64,000 bases of DNA from positions 29,105,358 through 29,169,357 of the forward strand of contig NC_081841.1 in NCBI RefSeq assembly GCF_963259705.1, read 5' to 3'. Every line of letters begins with the position of its first letter. The first letter of the stretch is position 1. The position numbers were made by a program, and so were the translations under genes. The notes below the pieces were generated by a model. That model saw only the letters and a list, made by a program, of their open reading frames with translations. It was not told the DNA's origin and did not search any database. This document shows positions 43,936 through 56,330 of the stretch, in pieces. Source of the DNA: Myotis daubentonii. Taxonomy: Eukaryota; Chordata; Mammalia; Chiroptera; Vespertilionidae.

Positions 43936-45779
43936 ATCATATTAGTTCTATTTTTGAGTCAATACTGACTGAACAAGGAGGCTCTTGCAATAATCTTTGC
44001 AAGATATCATGATGGCTAGGAGCAGGAAGCTAATAGTTTAGGTAGTGAGAATTCTTCAATTCTGAATTTATTTACTGGCACTGATGTCGACAGAAAGTAC
44101 TCTAAGTATCATCTTCCAAAGTAATCCATCTGAAGTCTGGGAACAATTTACTATGACACTACAATTCCACCTTTTCTTCCCAGGGGGTGAAAGTTAGACA
44201 GTCTGGGCATTTTCTTGACTATAATTTGAAAGGCACTCAGCGTCTACACAGAATTGGCCGTTGTTCTCCCCACCCCCACCACCGCTGCGTGAAAGGGAAA
44301 GGGAGGAGGCTGAAGGTGTAACCTAACCTGAAGGTGTCAACTGTTACTTATTAAACAAGAACCTGCATACACGATGTCAGTGATGTGATTAATCATTCCC
44401 TGGTCCAAAAAGAAGGTTGCTCATGTTGAAATTTTGATTTATGTGTGCTCTTGCATTATCTCCTAAACCCTAGCCACTTGCCAGCATGCACACTGTAATG
44501 AGTTTGGCATTTGTGCAGGACTTTAGAAACATTAAATAACGAATCCCTCTAGAACACCTCCTTGTATTACTATATCCTACCTAATTTTTAAGTGGAGAAA
44601 ATAGAGATGACGTATAATTTGAATCTTCATATTAAAATAGTTAAGTAGGGGAATAGAAATAATAAAATGTGTTCCAACATTATATTATGGAATTAGTAAA
44701 CATGATTCATAGAGCCCAATTGGGTACCACAGATTTGAATCACTGAATATTCTAAATTTATTAAGGAAATTAGGAGAGTAGACTGCTCTTCAAAGGAATT
44801 TTTCTTTTTTACTTACTAGTGTTAAAAGTACCCAATGTTCCTTGTGGCTTAGCCGTAATCCTCCAGCTAATATCATACTACAAAAATTACTACTTTTTAA
44901 TGAATCATAACTTACATGTAAATTTTGACTCCTTTTTAAAATGCTAAGGTACTAAATTTTAAAATAAAAAAAATCTACATTTGATATGAAGTTAAAATCC
45001 TTTTGCTCTACTAGTATGATATAATGCCTTGTAGCTCATGTTTGGCTTTGATCATCAAATACTAGTAAACATATCTATATATCTGCAACTTTGCAAAGCT
45101 ATGTTGTAAACCAAAATGCTACAGTAATAATCTATGTGAAGATGGCAGCTGCTGAGATATTCAAATAGATTTCCTTTAAAAAGCACCAAGTTCTTTCAAG
45201 CTGCTAACACACCTTAGCGTGCAGAGAAGAAAATTTACATAGTCATAGCAGGTAGAGTAAAAACATGGGATTTTTACTGGGGAAAAAAATGCATCCTGGA
45301 ACATATGCTGCTGATCTAGCCAAATTTGGACTTTGGTTTTGGATTCTTGTCAGGTTTGGTGAACAGCAGGGTAATTACGGGCAAAATAAAACAAAAACAA
45401 ACACCAAACAACAGACTACCTCTTTTGAGGATGACTGCACACAGGTTACCTTGACACTGAATAAAGAATGTAAATATTTTTTTAATGTCCTAGAGAAGCT
45501 GTGACTATGGGATGGCCCTCACATGGATTTGCACATCACCTGGGGACCCAGGAGACTTCAAGCCTTACCTTGGTTGGTAGTGCTCCTTGATTGGTAGTGC
45601 CCTCTGGTGCTCAGCAGAAGCAAGTGTGAATCCTCTCTAGAGTGAGGCTTTATCTGGAATTTAGGTCTCCAAAATATTTAGGAGTTCAGTAACAATGGAA
45701 AGTAAACGCTAAGTAGGTACCAAGGAATCAAGGGATTTGAATGAGAAACAATAGAAACAAACTTAAAAAGCCCTCCTGT
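43936..45779. other. Unassigned DNA
   Basis: No repeat or gene recognised with confidence. The 79-residue frame at 45,265-45,504 has no domain. Confidence 0.35.
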
Positions 45780-47060
45780 ATTGGTAGTATCAAAAGTAAC
45801 CAAGCATTAAAAATCATATTTATAATGTTTAATTAAAAAAGATAAGCCTTAAATATGTTGAAGGTATATGAAGAAACAAAGATTAGCAGAATTGAAAACA
45901 TCAAATGTCATTTTAAGAGACAAAGAGATGAATAATTAAAATTAAAAACTCAACAAGTGAAGCACAGCTAAAGAAATGACTAGCAACTGGGAAGTTGGGA
46001 AATCGTATCTAGAATGAAGGATGGAGAGAAAATCCCTCCCCCTCCTCCACCCTCTCCCCCCAAAAGAAATATGGTAGATAGAATGAGAATGCTTAATGTG
46101 TCCGTTGGTTTTTGTTTCACCTTTTTTTTTCTTAATGTGTCTAGAATGAAGTTCTAGAAAGAGGCAGAATAAAGAATGGGGTGGAGGCAATTGATTGCAG
46201 AGGTAATTGATTAGAATTTCTGGAATTAATGATAGACTAATGTAGCAATCCAGTTTTTTAAAATCCAACAATTGTGCAGCAGGATAAATAAAGAGAAATT
46301 TATACTGAGAAAGGTTGTAGTGAAACTGGAGAACATTAAGGCAAATAAAACAAAATTAAAAACAGCTAGAGAAAAAGAACTATTACCTTCAAAAGAATGA
46401 CAACTGACTTCTCAGGAGCTAATGGAAACCTAAAGACTGGAGAATCATATTGTCAACAAGCTAAAGAAAAGGAAAATATGGAATGATAACATTCGTCATT
46501 CCAAAGGAGCAAAGAGAGGAGACAGAAAGAAACAAAGGTCAGGTGTAAAACATAAAAAAAAGGATAAAATAGAATTGCAGATCAGTACTTATATTACATT
46601 TAAAGAAATCCAGTGTCTACTTAAAAAATGAAGATTACATGACTAGATTTAAAAAGGTTGTGCTGCATACTATTCACAATAATCACATCTAAAACAAAGA
46701 GTGAAATAAATAAATTAAAAAAATGCTGTGAAAATACTAATCAAATTGATTTGTTATATTAATATCAGAACTAAAGCTATCTTAACGTAAAATTTTTTAT
46801 TAACCAAGATATGAATCCATATTTATTGTAAAAATATGTGAAGTAAAACATGACAGAAATACAAGGAAAAACAAAGAAGTCATTAATCACAATGGAAGAT
46901 TTTTAAATTCTTTTTTCAATAAATAGTAGAAACACAGACAAAAATAATTAAAGATATAGGGACTTTGAATAACAAAAACATATCATAGACTGGATATCTC
47001 TATCCAAATATTAGCACATACTGAACTTTATAGAACGCAGTTAAGCCACACAGACAGGAA
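45780..47060 (+). mobile_element. Decayed L1 remnant (ORF1 and part of ORF2)
   Basis: AAATTAAAAACTCAACAAGT and AAAACAGCTAGAGAAAAAGA with CTTCTCAGGAGCTAATGG recall L1 ORF1. ATAGACTGGATATC, then GCACATACTGAACTTTATAG recalls an ORF2 segment. Many gaps and no intact frame. Confidence 0.55.
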
Positions 47061-47081
47061 AAGTTTTACAAGTGCGCGTGC

Positions 47082-47130
47082 ATGCGCACACACACACAAA
47101 CACACACACACATACACACACACACACACT
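47082..47130. repeat. (CA)n microsatellite with GC-alternating start
   Basis: GCGCGTGCATGCGCACACAC then CA units. Confidence 0.92.
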
Positions 47131-47380
47131 GGGGAGGGAGAGAGAAAGAGAAAGTGTTGAAAATTAATGAGTTAAACATCTCAGACAGTAGAAACAGAAT
47201 AGGCAAAATCAAAAGCAGAAGCAGAAGTTAAAATACAATAAAAAGAAACCAAAAAGTTAAAAATTGATTTTTAAAAACTACTGCTTAAATTGTTTAGCCT
47301 TCATATTAAAGTAATTATGACAAAAGAGATGAGGCCCAGGTAAACAATATCAAGAAAAAGGTGAGGGCATCTCTCTACAG

Positions 47381-47603
47381 CAGCGGTTCTCAACCTGTGG
47401 GTCGCGACCAATTTGCGGGTCGAACGACCCTTTCACAAGGGTCACCTAAGACCATCAGAAAACACATATATAATTACATATTGTTTTTGTGATTAATCAC
47501 TATGCTTTAATTATGTTCAATTTGTAACAATGAATTTGGGGGTCACCACAACATAAGGAACTGTATTAAAGGGTCGCGGCATAAGGAAGGTTGAGAACCA
47601 CTG
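47381..47603 (+). mobile_element. SPIN-type non-autonomous hAT (copy 3)
   Basis: CAGCGGTTCTCAACCTGTGG to AAGGTTGAGAACCACTG. The 8-bp flanks CTCTACAG (47373-47380) and CTATAGAG (47604-47611) match at six of eight. Carries the short SPIN centre (CAATTTGTAACAATGAATTT). Confidence 0.9.
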
Positions 47604-47611
47604 CTATAGAG

Positions 47612-48572
47612 CCTAAGATATAAAGAGATGTTAATATAACAAGATGAACAACCTTATAGTAATAATTTTACACCTTTACATAGGTAGGTAAAGTTCTAGA
47701 AAAGTATAATCACACAAAAGTTATTCCAGAAGAAAAGGTATATATATATATATTTAAGAAATTAAACCATTAATCAAAAGCTTTCCCACAGAGAAACTCT
47801 AGTTCAAGATGTCTTCATTAATGGGCTGTGCCAAACAAAGAAAGAATAATTCTATGTTCTCAAGGTCTCTCAAAAAAACAGAGATGACCCTCCCTTCCAC
47901 ACTCATCGAATGTCTTGACCAAAAATACAGACAAGAAAACTAAAATAATAAACTAAAATTCATGCACACTCATGAATATAGTTGTAAGACTCTTAAACGA
48001 AATATTAGAAAACACAATCAGAAATATCTACAAAAAAATACTGCATCATCTTTTCACACTGACTACCTGGAGTTAGCACAAAACCACAGGTTTAAAGAGC
48101 ACCACCACCAACAAGACTGCCCTTACTGTAGACATCAGTAACACTTTGTGAGTCTCCAGTTTTCCAAACTCACACTTCTGATTGGCCATACATTCAAGAG
48201 TTTCCATAAACTCTCTTCCATTAGATAATTTGCTAGAATGTGTCAAAGAAGTCCAGAGAAAGTGCTATACCTAACCATTATGGTTTTATTACGAAGTATG
48301 CATTTCTGGCAACCCAGCCAAATGATGAGACACGTAGAGCATACGTGTAGCCTTTCCAGCAGGCCCTGCTGTTCTGTCACCCCGGCTACAGCACTCTTTC
48401 CCCTGCTTATCTTTCTTGTCCCTGAATGTGCCAGAAGGATGGTGGAATGAGTGGCAGTCAGAACAATTTGCTCTGCTTTTTCTCCCTCTCTTAGTGTGCC
48501 ACCAAAACATGGAACATTTATTTGTATCCACCTTGGAGGACTTGTATGTTTGTTTGTGGTTCATTGAAAAGT
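47612..48572. other. Unassigned DNA
   Basis: Part may be decayed L1 (47,640-48,040, A-rich sense strand). The frame of 70 residues at 48,238-48,450 has no recognisable domain. Confidence 0.35.
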
Positions 48573-48586
48573 AGATAAAGTCATTT

Positions 48587-48805
48587 AAAAAATATATATT
48601 TTTATTAATTGCAGAGAGGAACAGAGAGGGAGAGAGAAATAGAAGCATCAATGATGAAAGAGAATCATCAATTGGCTGCCTCCTGCATGCCCCACACTGG
48701 GGGTCATCATGCCTGCAACCTGGGGATATGCCCTGAATGGGAATGGAACTATGGCCTCCTGGTTCATAGGTCAACCCTCAACCACTGAGCCACTCTGGCT
48801 AGGCA
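48587..48805 (-). mobile_element. Ves SINE, antisense
   Basis: TTTTTATTAATTGCAGAGAG, GGCTGCCTCCTGCATGCCC, CTCAACCACTGAGCCACTCT. An exact duplication AGATAAAGTCATTT lies at 48573-48586 and 48806-48819. Confidence 0.95.
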
Positions 48806-48839
48806 AGATAAAGTCATTTTAAAGATAAAAATAAATGAA

Positions 48840-49087
48840 CAAGGAATCTAATGAAAAAAAGAAATTGATGAATAAAACAGAAACATGGAACAGACTAAAA
48901 AATCTCAGAGGGAAGTGGGGAGAAGTGGTGGGAGAGATTAACCAAAGATAATGAAATGCATATATTCATTACACAGACAACAGGTGGTGAAAGCCTGGGA
49001 TGGGGCAGGAACCAGGTAGAGGGGGACCATGGGGAGAAAAAAGGTGGCATCTGTAATACTCTCAGCAAGATAAAAAATAAATAAAAG
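48840..49087 (+). mobile_element. L1 3' UTR (bat-type, relatively young)
   Basis: ACACAGACAACAGGTGGTGA, AAGCCTGGGATGGGGC, GGTGGCATCTGTAATACTCT and an A-rich tail. Much shorter than full length, with no ORF2 left. Confidence 0.85.
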
Positions 49088-49211
49088 TGCATCTACACTA
49101 GTTTTCTTTCTCTGTTAAAAAGAAAATAAATAAATAATACACACAAAAGAGAAAACGTTCTTGTTTTTTTACCAATACAGGAACTTAGGTTTAAAGCCAT
49201 TTTATTGATTA

Positions 49212-50090
49212 CTAGAGGCCCAGTGCACAAATTCATACACCAGTGGGGTCCCTTGGCCTGGCTTGGCAAGATAGTGCCAAAAACAGCTCTCTGACATCCC
49301 CTTGGGAGCCCGGATTGCAAAAGGATGCAGGCCAGGCTAAGGGACCCCACTGGTGCACGATCAGGGCCAGGGAGGGACACGGGAGGTTAGCTAGCTAGGG
49401 AGGGACCGCAGGAGGGCTCCAGGGCATGTCCGGCACATCTCACTCAGCCCCTGTCGGCTGGACTCCAGCAGCAAACTCACCTACTGGTTGGAGCGTCTGC
49501 CTCTGGTGGTCAGTGCACGTCATAGTGAGCAGTTGAGTGGCTTTAGCATATCATTAGTATACTAGAGGCCTGGCACACAAAATTTGTGCACCGGGGGGAG
49601 GTTGTCCCTCAGCCCAGCCTGCACCCTCTCCAATCCTGGACTCCTTAAGGGATGTCCGACTGCCGGTTTAGGCCCGATACCTAAACCGGCAGTCGGACAT
49701 CCCTCTCACAATCTGGGACTGCTGGCTCCCAACCACTCACCTGCCTGCCTGCCTGATTACCCCTAACTGCTTCTGCCTGCCAGCCTTATCACCTCCTAAC
49801 CACACCCCTGCCAGCCTGATCGATGCCTAACTGCTCTCCCCTGCTGGCCTGATCACCCACAAATGCCCTACCCTGCCGGCCATCTTGTGGCTGTGGGCGC
49901 CGCCATCTTTGAGGGTGGGACAGTCAATTAGCATATTCTCTCCTTATTGGCTGTGGGTGCCTCCATCTTTATGATGGTGTGAGGGTCAATTAGCATATTC
50001 CCTCTTTATTAGATAGGGTTATGCTTTGATTGGTTGAATGGCCAACCTGATGACCAGACACTTAGCATATTAGGCTTTTATTATATAGGA
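49212..50090 (-). mobile_element. HeliBat-type Helitron, host of a nested Helitron
   Basis: CTAG at 49212, decayed hairpin GTGCACAAATTCATACAC, inverted internal modules (GCCTGGCTTGGC, CAGGCCAGGCTAAGG). At 49,561 it is interrupted and resumes at 50,019 with TATGCTTTGATTGGTTGAAT to CTTTTATTATATAGGA before T. The two parts align end to end with the Helitron at 7072-8242. Confidence 0.9.
49562..50018 (-). mobile_element. Helitron nested in a Helitron
   Basis: CTAG at 49562 after A, hairpin GGCACACAAAATTTGTGCAC, perfect internal dyad around TGCCGGTTTAGG and CCTAAACCGGCA. The 5' end on plus is CCTCTTTATTAGATAGGG. A repeated GTCAATTAGCATATTC segment occurs near 49,924 and 49,984. The A/T insertion site within the outer element is intact. 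Confidence 0.92.
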
Positions 50091-50144
50091 TTATCTCTGA
50101 AAGGCATCTATTATCTTTTATCTTATTTATACTACTAGAGGCCC

Positions 50145-50601
50145 GGTGCACAAAAATTTGTGCACTCGAGGGGGAGGAGGGGGGACCCCTCAGCCTGGCC
50201 AGTGCCCTCTCGCAGTCTGGGACCCCTCAGGGGATGACCACCTGCTGGCTTAGGCCCGCTCCCCAGGGGATTGGGCCTAAGAAGGCAATCAGACATCCCT
50301 CTGGCAGCCCGGCAGCCCTCAGGGTATGTCCACTTGCCAGCGGGGATAAACTGCAGTCGGACATCCTTAGCACTGCTGAGGAGGCAGGAGAGGCTCCCAC
50401 CACCACCGCTGTACTGGTAGCCATCAGCCTGGCTTGTGGCTGAGCAGAGCTCCTCCCATGTGAGAGCGCCCTGACCACCAGAGGGCAGCTTCTGCATTTA
50501 GCGTCTGCCCCCTGGTGGTCAGTGTGTGTCATAGTGATCAGTCATCCCCAGTCCTTCTGCTAATACGGTCAGTTTGCATATTACCCGTTTACTATATAGG
50601 A
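50145..50601 (-). mobile_element. HeliBat-type Helitron
   Basis: CTAG at 50145, hairpin GTGCACAAAAATTTGTGCAC, GCAGTCTGGGACCCCTCAGG, the GCCCCCTGGTGGTCAGTG module, and the end CCGTTTACTATATAGGA before T. Confidence 0.93.
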
Positions 50602-51353
50602 TAGAGGACTGGTGCATGGATGAGGGCTGGCTGGTTTGCCCTGAAGGGTGTCCCGGATCAGGGTGAGGGTCCCCACTGGGGTGCCTGGCCAGCCTGGATG
50701 AGGGGATGATGGCTGTTTGCAGCTGGTCACACCCCCTTCAGGGTTGGGGTCCCCACTGGGGTGCCTGGCCAGCCTGGATGACTGGCTGATGGCTGTTTGC
50801 AGCTGATCACACCCCCTTCAGGGTGGGGGTCCCCACTGGGGTGCCTGGCCAGTATGGGTGAGGGGCTGAGAGCTGTTTTCAGGCTGGTGGGTGACTGAAG
50901 CTCCCAGCCTCTCCTTTTTTCTTTTTTATTTTTATTCTGGGATTTATTTACCTCCTATAGCTGTCACTGGAGCTGAGAGCAGGCTCCAGCTCTGAGGCCA
51001 TTGCTGGCTGAAAGCAGGTATCTGGGTTTGTTTAGATTCTATAATTGAAACTCTGTTGCCCTCACTGGAGCTATAACCTCTGAGCCCGCTGACGGCTGAA
51101 AGCAGGTACCTGAGGTTTGTTTAGCTTCTATAATTGCAACATTGTTGCATCCGGAGCTCAGAGCTGAGCTGCGGCAGGCAGGGAACCTTGGCTTCCTCCG
51201 TCACTGGAGCAAGCAAGCCTCATGTTCGCTTCAGCTGCCTGGCTGCCAGCCGCCATCTTGGCTGGCAGTTAATTTGCATATCTTGCTGATTAGCCAATGG
51301 GAAGGGTAGTGAAGTTATGGTTAATTACCATGTTTCTCTATTATTAGATAGGA
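50602..51353 (-). mobile_element. HeliBat-type Helitron with two tandem arrays
   Basis: Starts at the previous element's T with TAGAGGACTGGTGCATGGAT, a decayed 3' end whose CTAG lost its C. The 5' end is CTATTATTAGATAGGA before T. Array 1 (50,661-50,880) has about three 80-90 bp units with GGTCCCCACTGGGGTGCCTG. Array 2 (50,955-51,180) has units with GGCTGAAAGCAGGTA and TTTAGCTTCTATAATTG. Confidence 0.88.
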
Positions 51354-52899
51354 TATTTAGGTTCAATTGTTGTTTTTAACTTTAAGAAGAGTCTATAATA
51401 CATGCATAATAAATATATGCAAGAGAACTAAGTTCATACCTAAAGTCATTGTGTGCTGGTCTCACTTTACTAAACCAGTCATTTTCAGAGCATGGAAATA
51501 TTATCTATTCTACTATTTTAATAATCAATTGGCAGTATTTTCTTGAACTGTAACTGAAAATTTCAATCATGTTGATAATTGCATTTGAATTTTGATTGAT
51601 TGCTTGTTGCCCAAACAATGCATTTTGAACATTTTGGTTATTTAGATATTCTGTATTATTTTCAATTGTTTGCTGCCATTTGTTTGCTTACATTGCATGT
51701 TGTTGTATTTTCCAAATGAAGGAACATAAGAAAAGATGTGCAAATTGTAAACCTATAGCTTACTTTGTTGATACAAAAGTAACACACTGAATCATGCAGG
51801 AAGTCCACTAAGTAAATCTAGATTGCACATTTTTTAAATTGAAAATATGATAATTAATTTACTCAAAACTCCCATGGGATGTAACTATATGTCACAGGTG
51901 CCAAATTAGAAATCTCCAGGTTATAAGATCATAACCCCTAGAGGAATATTTATCTGTATGTTTACTTAATATCTAACAGCATGTGAAATTTATTTATTAA
52001 TATGCCTGCAGGTTTCTCTCTAATCCTACTTCTCAGAGATGCACACACATAGATAGAAAGCCAGGAGGGGGTGAATTGCCCTGGAACTGTTTCCATCTAA
52101 GCTGAAAAATATGGTTATAATGGGAAAAACAGAGTTGCTCTTCTTCTGACCTTGAACATTTATACACATCCAAAGTAAAATATTTGGACAAATTCTAAGT
52201 CTGTCTCCTTCATGGCATCTTTCTTGCAATGCACCTCTTCCAATCTAAGTTAGCATTGATCGCATTCTCATTGATTATAATTTCCCTATAGGCCTTATTT
52301 TATCATTTCTTCCATTATAGTTTATATGCATCCTTCTATTTCCTTTGAATGCTCTACATTGATAGATATCTTGGTGTGATAATTTGTTTTAATACATGTT
52401 CCATTGCCAAGTGACTGTGTACATTGGCATCTACCAAATGTTTATTAAATGTATTTGGTTTGAGTTGAATTCTATTTAGATATAAGAAAATTTAAATCTA
52501 TAAGCCAATTATGAAAGTTAATGATATTAAAAGGGAAGGGCAAACTTAAAAAAAAACACACACCTATTAAAGAAATACATTTTAGAAAGTGTTAGAATGG
52601 AATTTTCCAAAGCACTTTTATTTTTCAAGAGAAGCTATGATACATGATTGCATTAAAAACATGGTTATCTGACATAATTTTTGTCTAAACAAAATAAAGT
52701 GTAGAATTGAAGCCACTGTCTGAATAATTTAAACCAAAACACTGTACTTCAATTTTCTATCTATTTAGGGTATAACTATTGATCTGGCTTGAAGCATCCA
52801 ATGATTGCCTTGTTGCTATACTTCATTTAGCATGTATGGACTTAGTCATAATGAAAGAAATTTGCTTGAGGCCATAACAGCTAGGCTGCGTGAAATGCT
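51354..52899. other. Unassigned AT-rich DNA
   Basis: No repeat or gene recognised. Confidence 0.4.
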
Positions 52900-53055
52900 A
52901 ATACCCGATATTTGTATAATGCGGTAAACTTATAAAAGTGCTTTTACATGGGTTATTTTATTTGGTCCTCAGGTAGTGTGGCTGGGGATAGAAAAATTGT
53001 GAGGTAGGTAGGAGAGTTATTATAACTCACACTTCATAGTTATAAAAGAGAGGAT
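52900..53055 (-). mobile_element. MIR remnant, antisense
   Basis: AAAAGTGCTTTTACATGGGT, TTATTTGGTCCTCAGGTAGT and GTGAGGTAGGTAGGAGAGTT are antisense MIR in order. Confidence 0.65.
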
Positions 53056-53639
53056 ATTTAATATTTTTTGCAAATATATAAATACATTGCATAAATGTCT
53101 CTTGCCTATATCAATCTATTTGTTTTAAAATGAAGGTAAGGCTTTAAAATGAATAGCTTTGAAGTCCAAGCTAAAGATTTTGATTCTTCTTTTGTAGGCG
53201 GAGAGGGAGATTTTTTCTTTCTTTCTTTTCCTTTTTTAAGGTAGGAAGGTAGGGCACATTACTCTGATAGTAGATGAGAAGAGTGTTGAGAATGGAATCT
53301 TAGGGAAGTATTTTCCAAACACCTCATAGTACACATACAAAATGTTAAAATTTGCATGGCATACTGGGCCTAACTGTCAAGGCTGATCCTTGCTGTGGGC
53401 TACCAGGTCCCCATGGCCTGCTCCTCCTAGCTCCCCTGAAGGCTGAGTGGTTCACCATAATTTCTCTCACTTGAACCCATTAGCTTCATCATCAAAATGT
53501 CTGGCATTCCCCTTGAGAAATCCTGCCTTTGGAAAAGGAAGGAGAAAGAAGAGGAGTTAATGAAAAAGGATGAGCAAAGAGAAAAAAGAAGACAAAATCA
53601 GAAATGAATCAGGAGAATGTGTGTCATAAATCAAGGGAA
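53056..53639. other. Unassigned DNA
   Basis: Pyrimidine tract at 53,205-53,235, otherwise nothing recognised. Confidence 0.35.
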
Positions 53640-54395
53640 GAGAAATGTTAAAAGTAGGAGTGAACCAAAAAAAATTGACTATTGTTGGAAATCACATGGT
53701 AGTTCAATTTACAGCCACCATGGCAAACAGTATGGTGGTTTCTCAAAAACTTAAAAATTGAACTACCATATGAACTAGTCATTCTATTCCTGGATATGTA
53801 GCTGCAGAAACTGAAACCAGTATCTGAGGGAGATATCCGCATACCCATGTTCATTGTAGCATACTCACAATAACCAAGATATGGAAATGATCCAAGGATT
53901 CACCAACAGATGACTGGGATGCTACTCAGACATGAGAAAGAAGGAAATCCTGACATTTGCAACAACATGGATAAACCTTGAAGGCATTATGCTAAGTGGG
54001 AAGAGTCAGAAGAGAAAGACAAATACTGTATGATCTCACTTATAAACAAAATGCTGAACTTGTAAAAACAGAGAATAGAATGGTGGTTCAGAGAATAGAA
54101 AAGAATAGAATGGCTGGGGAATTGGAGAGACATTTAAGAGTACAAACTTATAACCAGCAGATAAATAAGTTCTCAAAATTGAATGCACAACATAGTGGTT
54201 ATAGTCAGCAATACAGTATTATAATCTTCAAATTTGTTGAGACTAAATTTTAACTACCCCTAACACACACAAAAAATAAACATATGTGACTTGATAAAGG
54301 TGTTTGCTAACGCTACTAGAGTAATCATAGTGCAGTATATAAATGTGTCAAACCAATACATTGTACACCTTCAGAAGAGAATACTGGGTAAGACA
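53640..54395 (+). mobile_element. L1 ORF2 tail and 3' UTR, old
   Basis: AACTACCATATGAACTAGTC, CCATGTTCATTGTAGCATAC, GACATTTGCAACAACATGGA and AATACTGTATGATCTCACTT are L1 ORF2-tail blocks in order. Many stops. Confidence 0.85.
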
Positions 54396-54954
54396 ATGTC
54401 ATCCCACATTGCTTGTTAGAAATTAATTTGAATAGCAGCAGGAGCACAGAAGGCATATTGAGTATTGACAGGGGGGTTCTGAAGTGGCATGTGTGGGTCA
54501 CTGTTCTTATACGAACCTGGGTGGGGGAGGAAAAGAAAGGGATGGGCTGGAAGGAGAGACAGGGCTCTTTGGGAAGTTGAAGACCTAAGTGTATATTCAC
54601 ATCAAGGGGAAGATGTTTGAAGAGAGTATGTGACTGAAAACATAAGAGAGAAAAATAATTGATGCAAAATTTGGGAAAAATGAGAGAGAAAAGAAGCAAA
54701 TGCATGAGGAGAGGGATTAACCTTAAAATTGTTTTAAAATATATGTTGCTTTGAATAGGCAGAATAGAGGAAGGCGTTGATGGAGAGAGAGATTTTGAAG
54801 GGTACTGAAGAAATTTGAGAATATCCTCACTCAATAGCTTTTGTTTCCTCTGTAAAATAGAATGTTGGGAGGATGGTAATCATTCTACAATTCCTATTGG
54901 GGGAAAGGACAGGTGACAGGGTAGAGTGAAGTTAGGGTCAGATGAACCTATCAC
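54396..54954. other. Unassigned purine-rich DNA
   Basis: The 169-residue minus frame at 54,325-54,834 crosses the L1 end and shows low complexity (Ser, Leu, Pro, Phe) with no domain. Rejected as a gene. Confidence 0.4.
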
Positions 54955-55042
54955 TCATGTCTCAATACTGTGCTCAACAATATGTTAGGTGCTGTAAAAC
55001 ATATAAAGTACATATGGTGTGATTCCTGCCCTCAAAAGGAAA

Positions 55043-55126
<84 letters not shown>

Positions 55127-56330
55127 TATAGATAAGGGAACCCTCACAAGCTGAGCTATTTCCTGAAAAGCATTTAAAAAGAGTCTTAGGAAAGAATTGG
55201 GAGAGGGGTGTGAAGAACAGAAGAACAGGCATTATTTGGATAAACAGAAGCTCAGATTGCAGGGCCAGCATGAGGATATCTTACACACCAGTTAGCTGGG
55301 AGACCGTCAGATAGTAGAACAAGTGAGTGATGGGGAGAGGTAGGCAACATGACTGAATAAACAGGAAGGGATCAGAGTATAGAGTGTCTGTAGTGAGGAT
55401 AGAGATGCATGAAGATTAATCAGTATTTACATGCAGGATGGAGGAGATCGTGGAGAAAATAGAGGGACAAACATAATCAGCCAGGAAACTTGCAGCAAAC
55501 CAGATGTGAGGCAATGCGAGAGTAAGGCCGGTGCCAGGATGAAGAGAAAGGGATGAATCTGAGAGCTATTCTGAAGAAAGATTTGCTGAAATAATGTGAC
55601 AGATTGGGTATTGATTGTGAGGAAGAAAAGAATATACTGTGCTTTTAAGTTTCTACTTCTGGGAGATGGAAAAATGATGCTAATGCCGAAACGGAAATGT
55701 GGGAAAGGAAGGCAGTTCTGGGGTGAAGATAATGAGATTCATTTGGGGGCCTTTTGAGATTTTGGGGGGATAACAGTAAAGATGACTGTTAAGTTTTTCT
55801 GGCCTTTAAAGTCTATGTGGGAAAATACAGGCTTTATGAGTTGGATTATCACCAAGAAGTCCTAAATGAAGCTTTGGGAAAGAATCAGCTCACTGAGAAA
55901 GTGCGTGAAGAGACAGAGCATCAGAGAATTAAGATCTGAGTCTCGAGGGACATTTCCAGTTAAAAACTAAGAGCAGGAATTCAAGCCTGATAAGGAGGCA
56001 GAGTAAATGGTCAGGGAGTGTGAGGAACTAATGAATTGACATGTTCTGAAACAAGAGAGAGAAGAAAACTTCGAAGGACAAAGGAGTTAATTGCAGGAAA
56101 GGTTGTGAAGCAATAGAATTTATCTAAGTTCACTGAATTTGACAAAAAGGAGTTCATTTAAAACCTTCCAGAGATCGGTTTTAGTGACATGGTGGAAGTA
56201 GAAGAGAACGAAGGAACCAGGTAAAGGGACAGTTGGTATATAAATATGCTCAATTCTTTCCAAAGGAGAGCATATTAGAATTTCTAACAGAGTCTCGAGG
56301 AAGTGCTTTAGTGATCACTGCTGAAATTGA
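54955..56330 (-). mobile_element. L2 LINE remnant, antisense
   Basis: Starts TACTGTGCTCAACAATATGT then GATTCCTGCCCTCAAAAGGA. Later blocks GGGATCAGAGTATAGAGTGT and AAACTTGCAGCAAACCAGAT are consistent but loosely aligned. A long microsatellite interrupts it. Confidence 0.5.
55044..55123. repeat. (CT)n(CA)n compound microsatellite
   Basis: About 15 CT units then about 25 CA units. Confidence 0.97.

Noticed and set aside
45265..45504. 79-residue frame starting MGFLLGKKMHPG
   Set aside because: Short, ends in a lysine/threonine-rich low-complexity run, no family recognised.
54325..54834. 169-residue frame on the minus strand, longest in the window
   Set aside because: Low-complexity Leu/Ser/Pro/Phe content opposite a purine-rich strand, and it runs into an L1 tail. 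No domain, no plausible exon signals.
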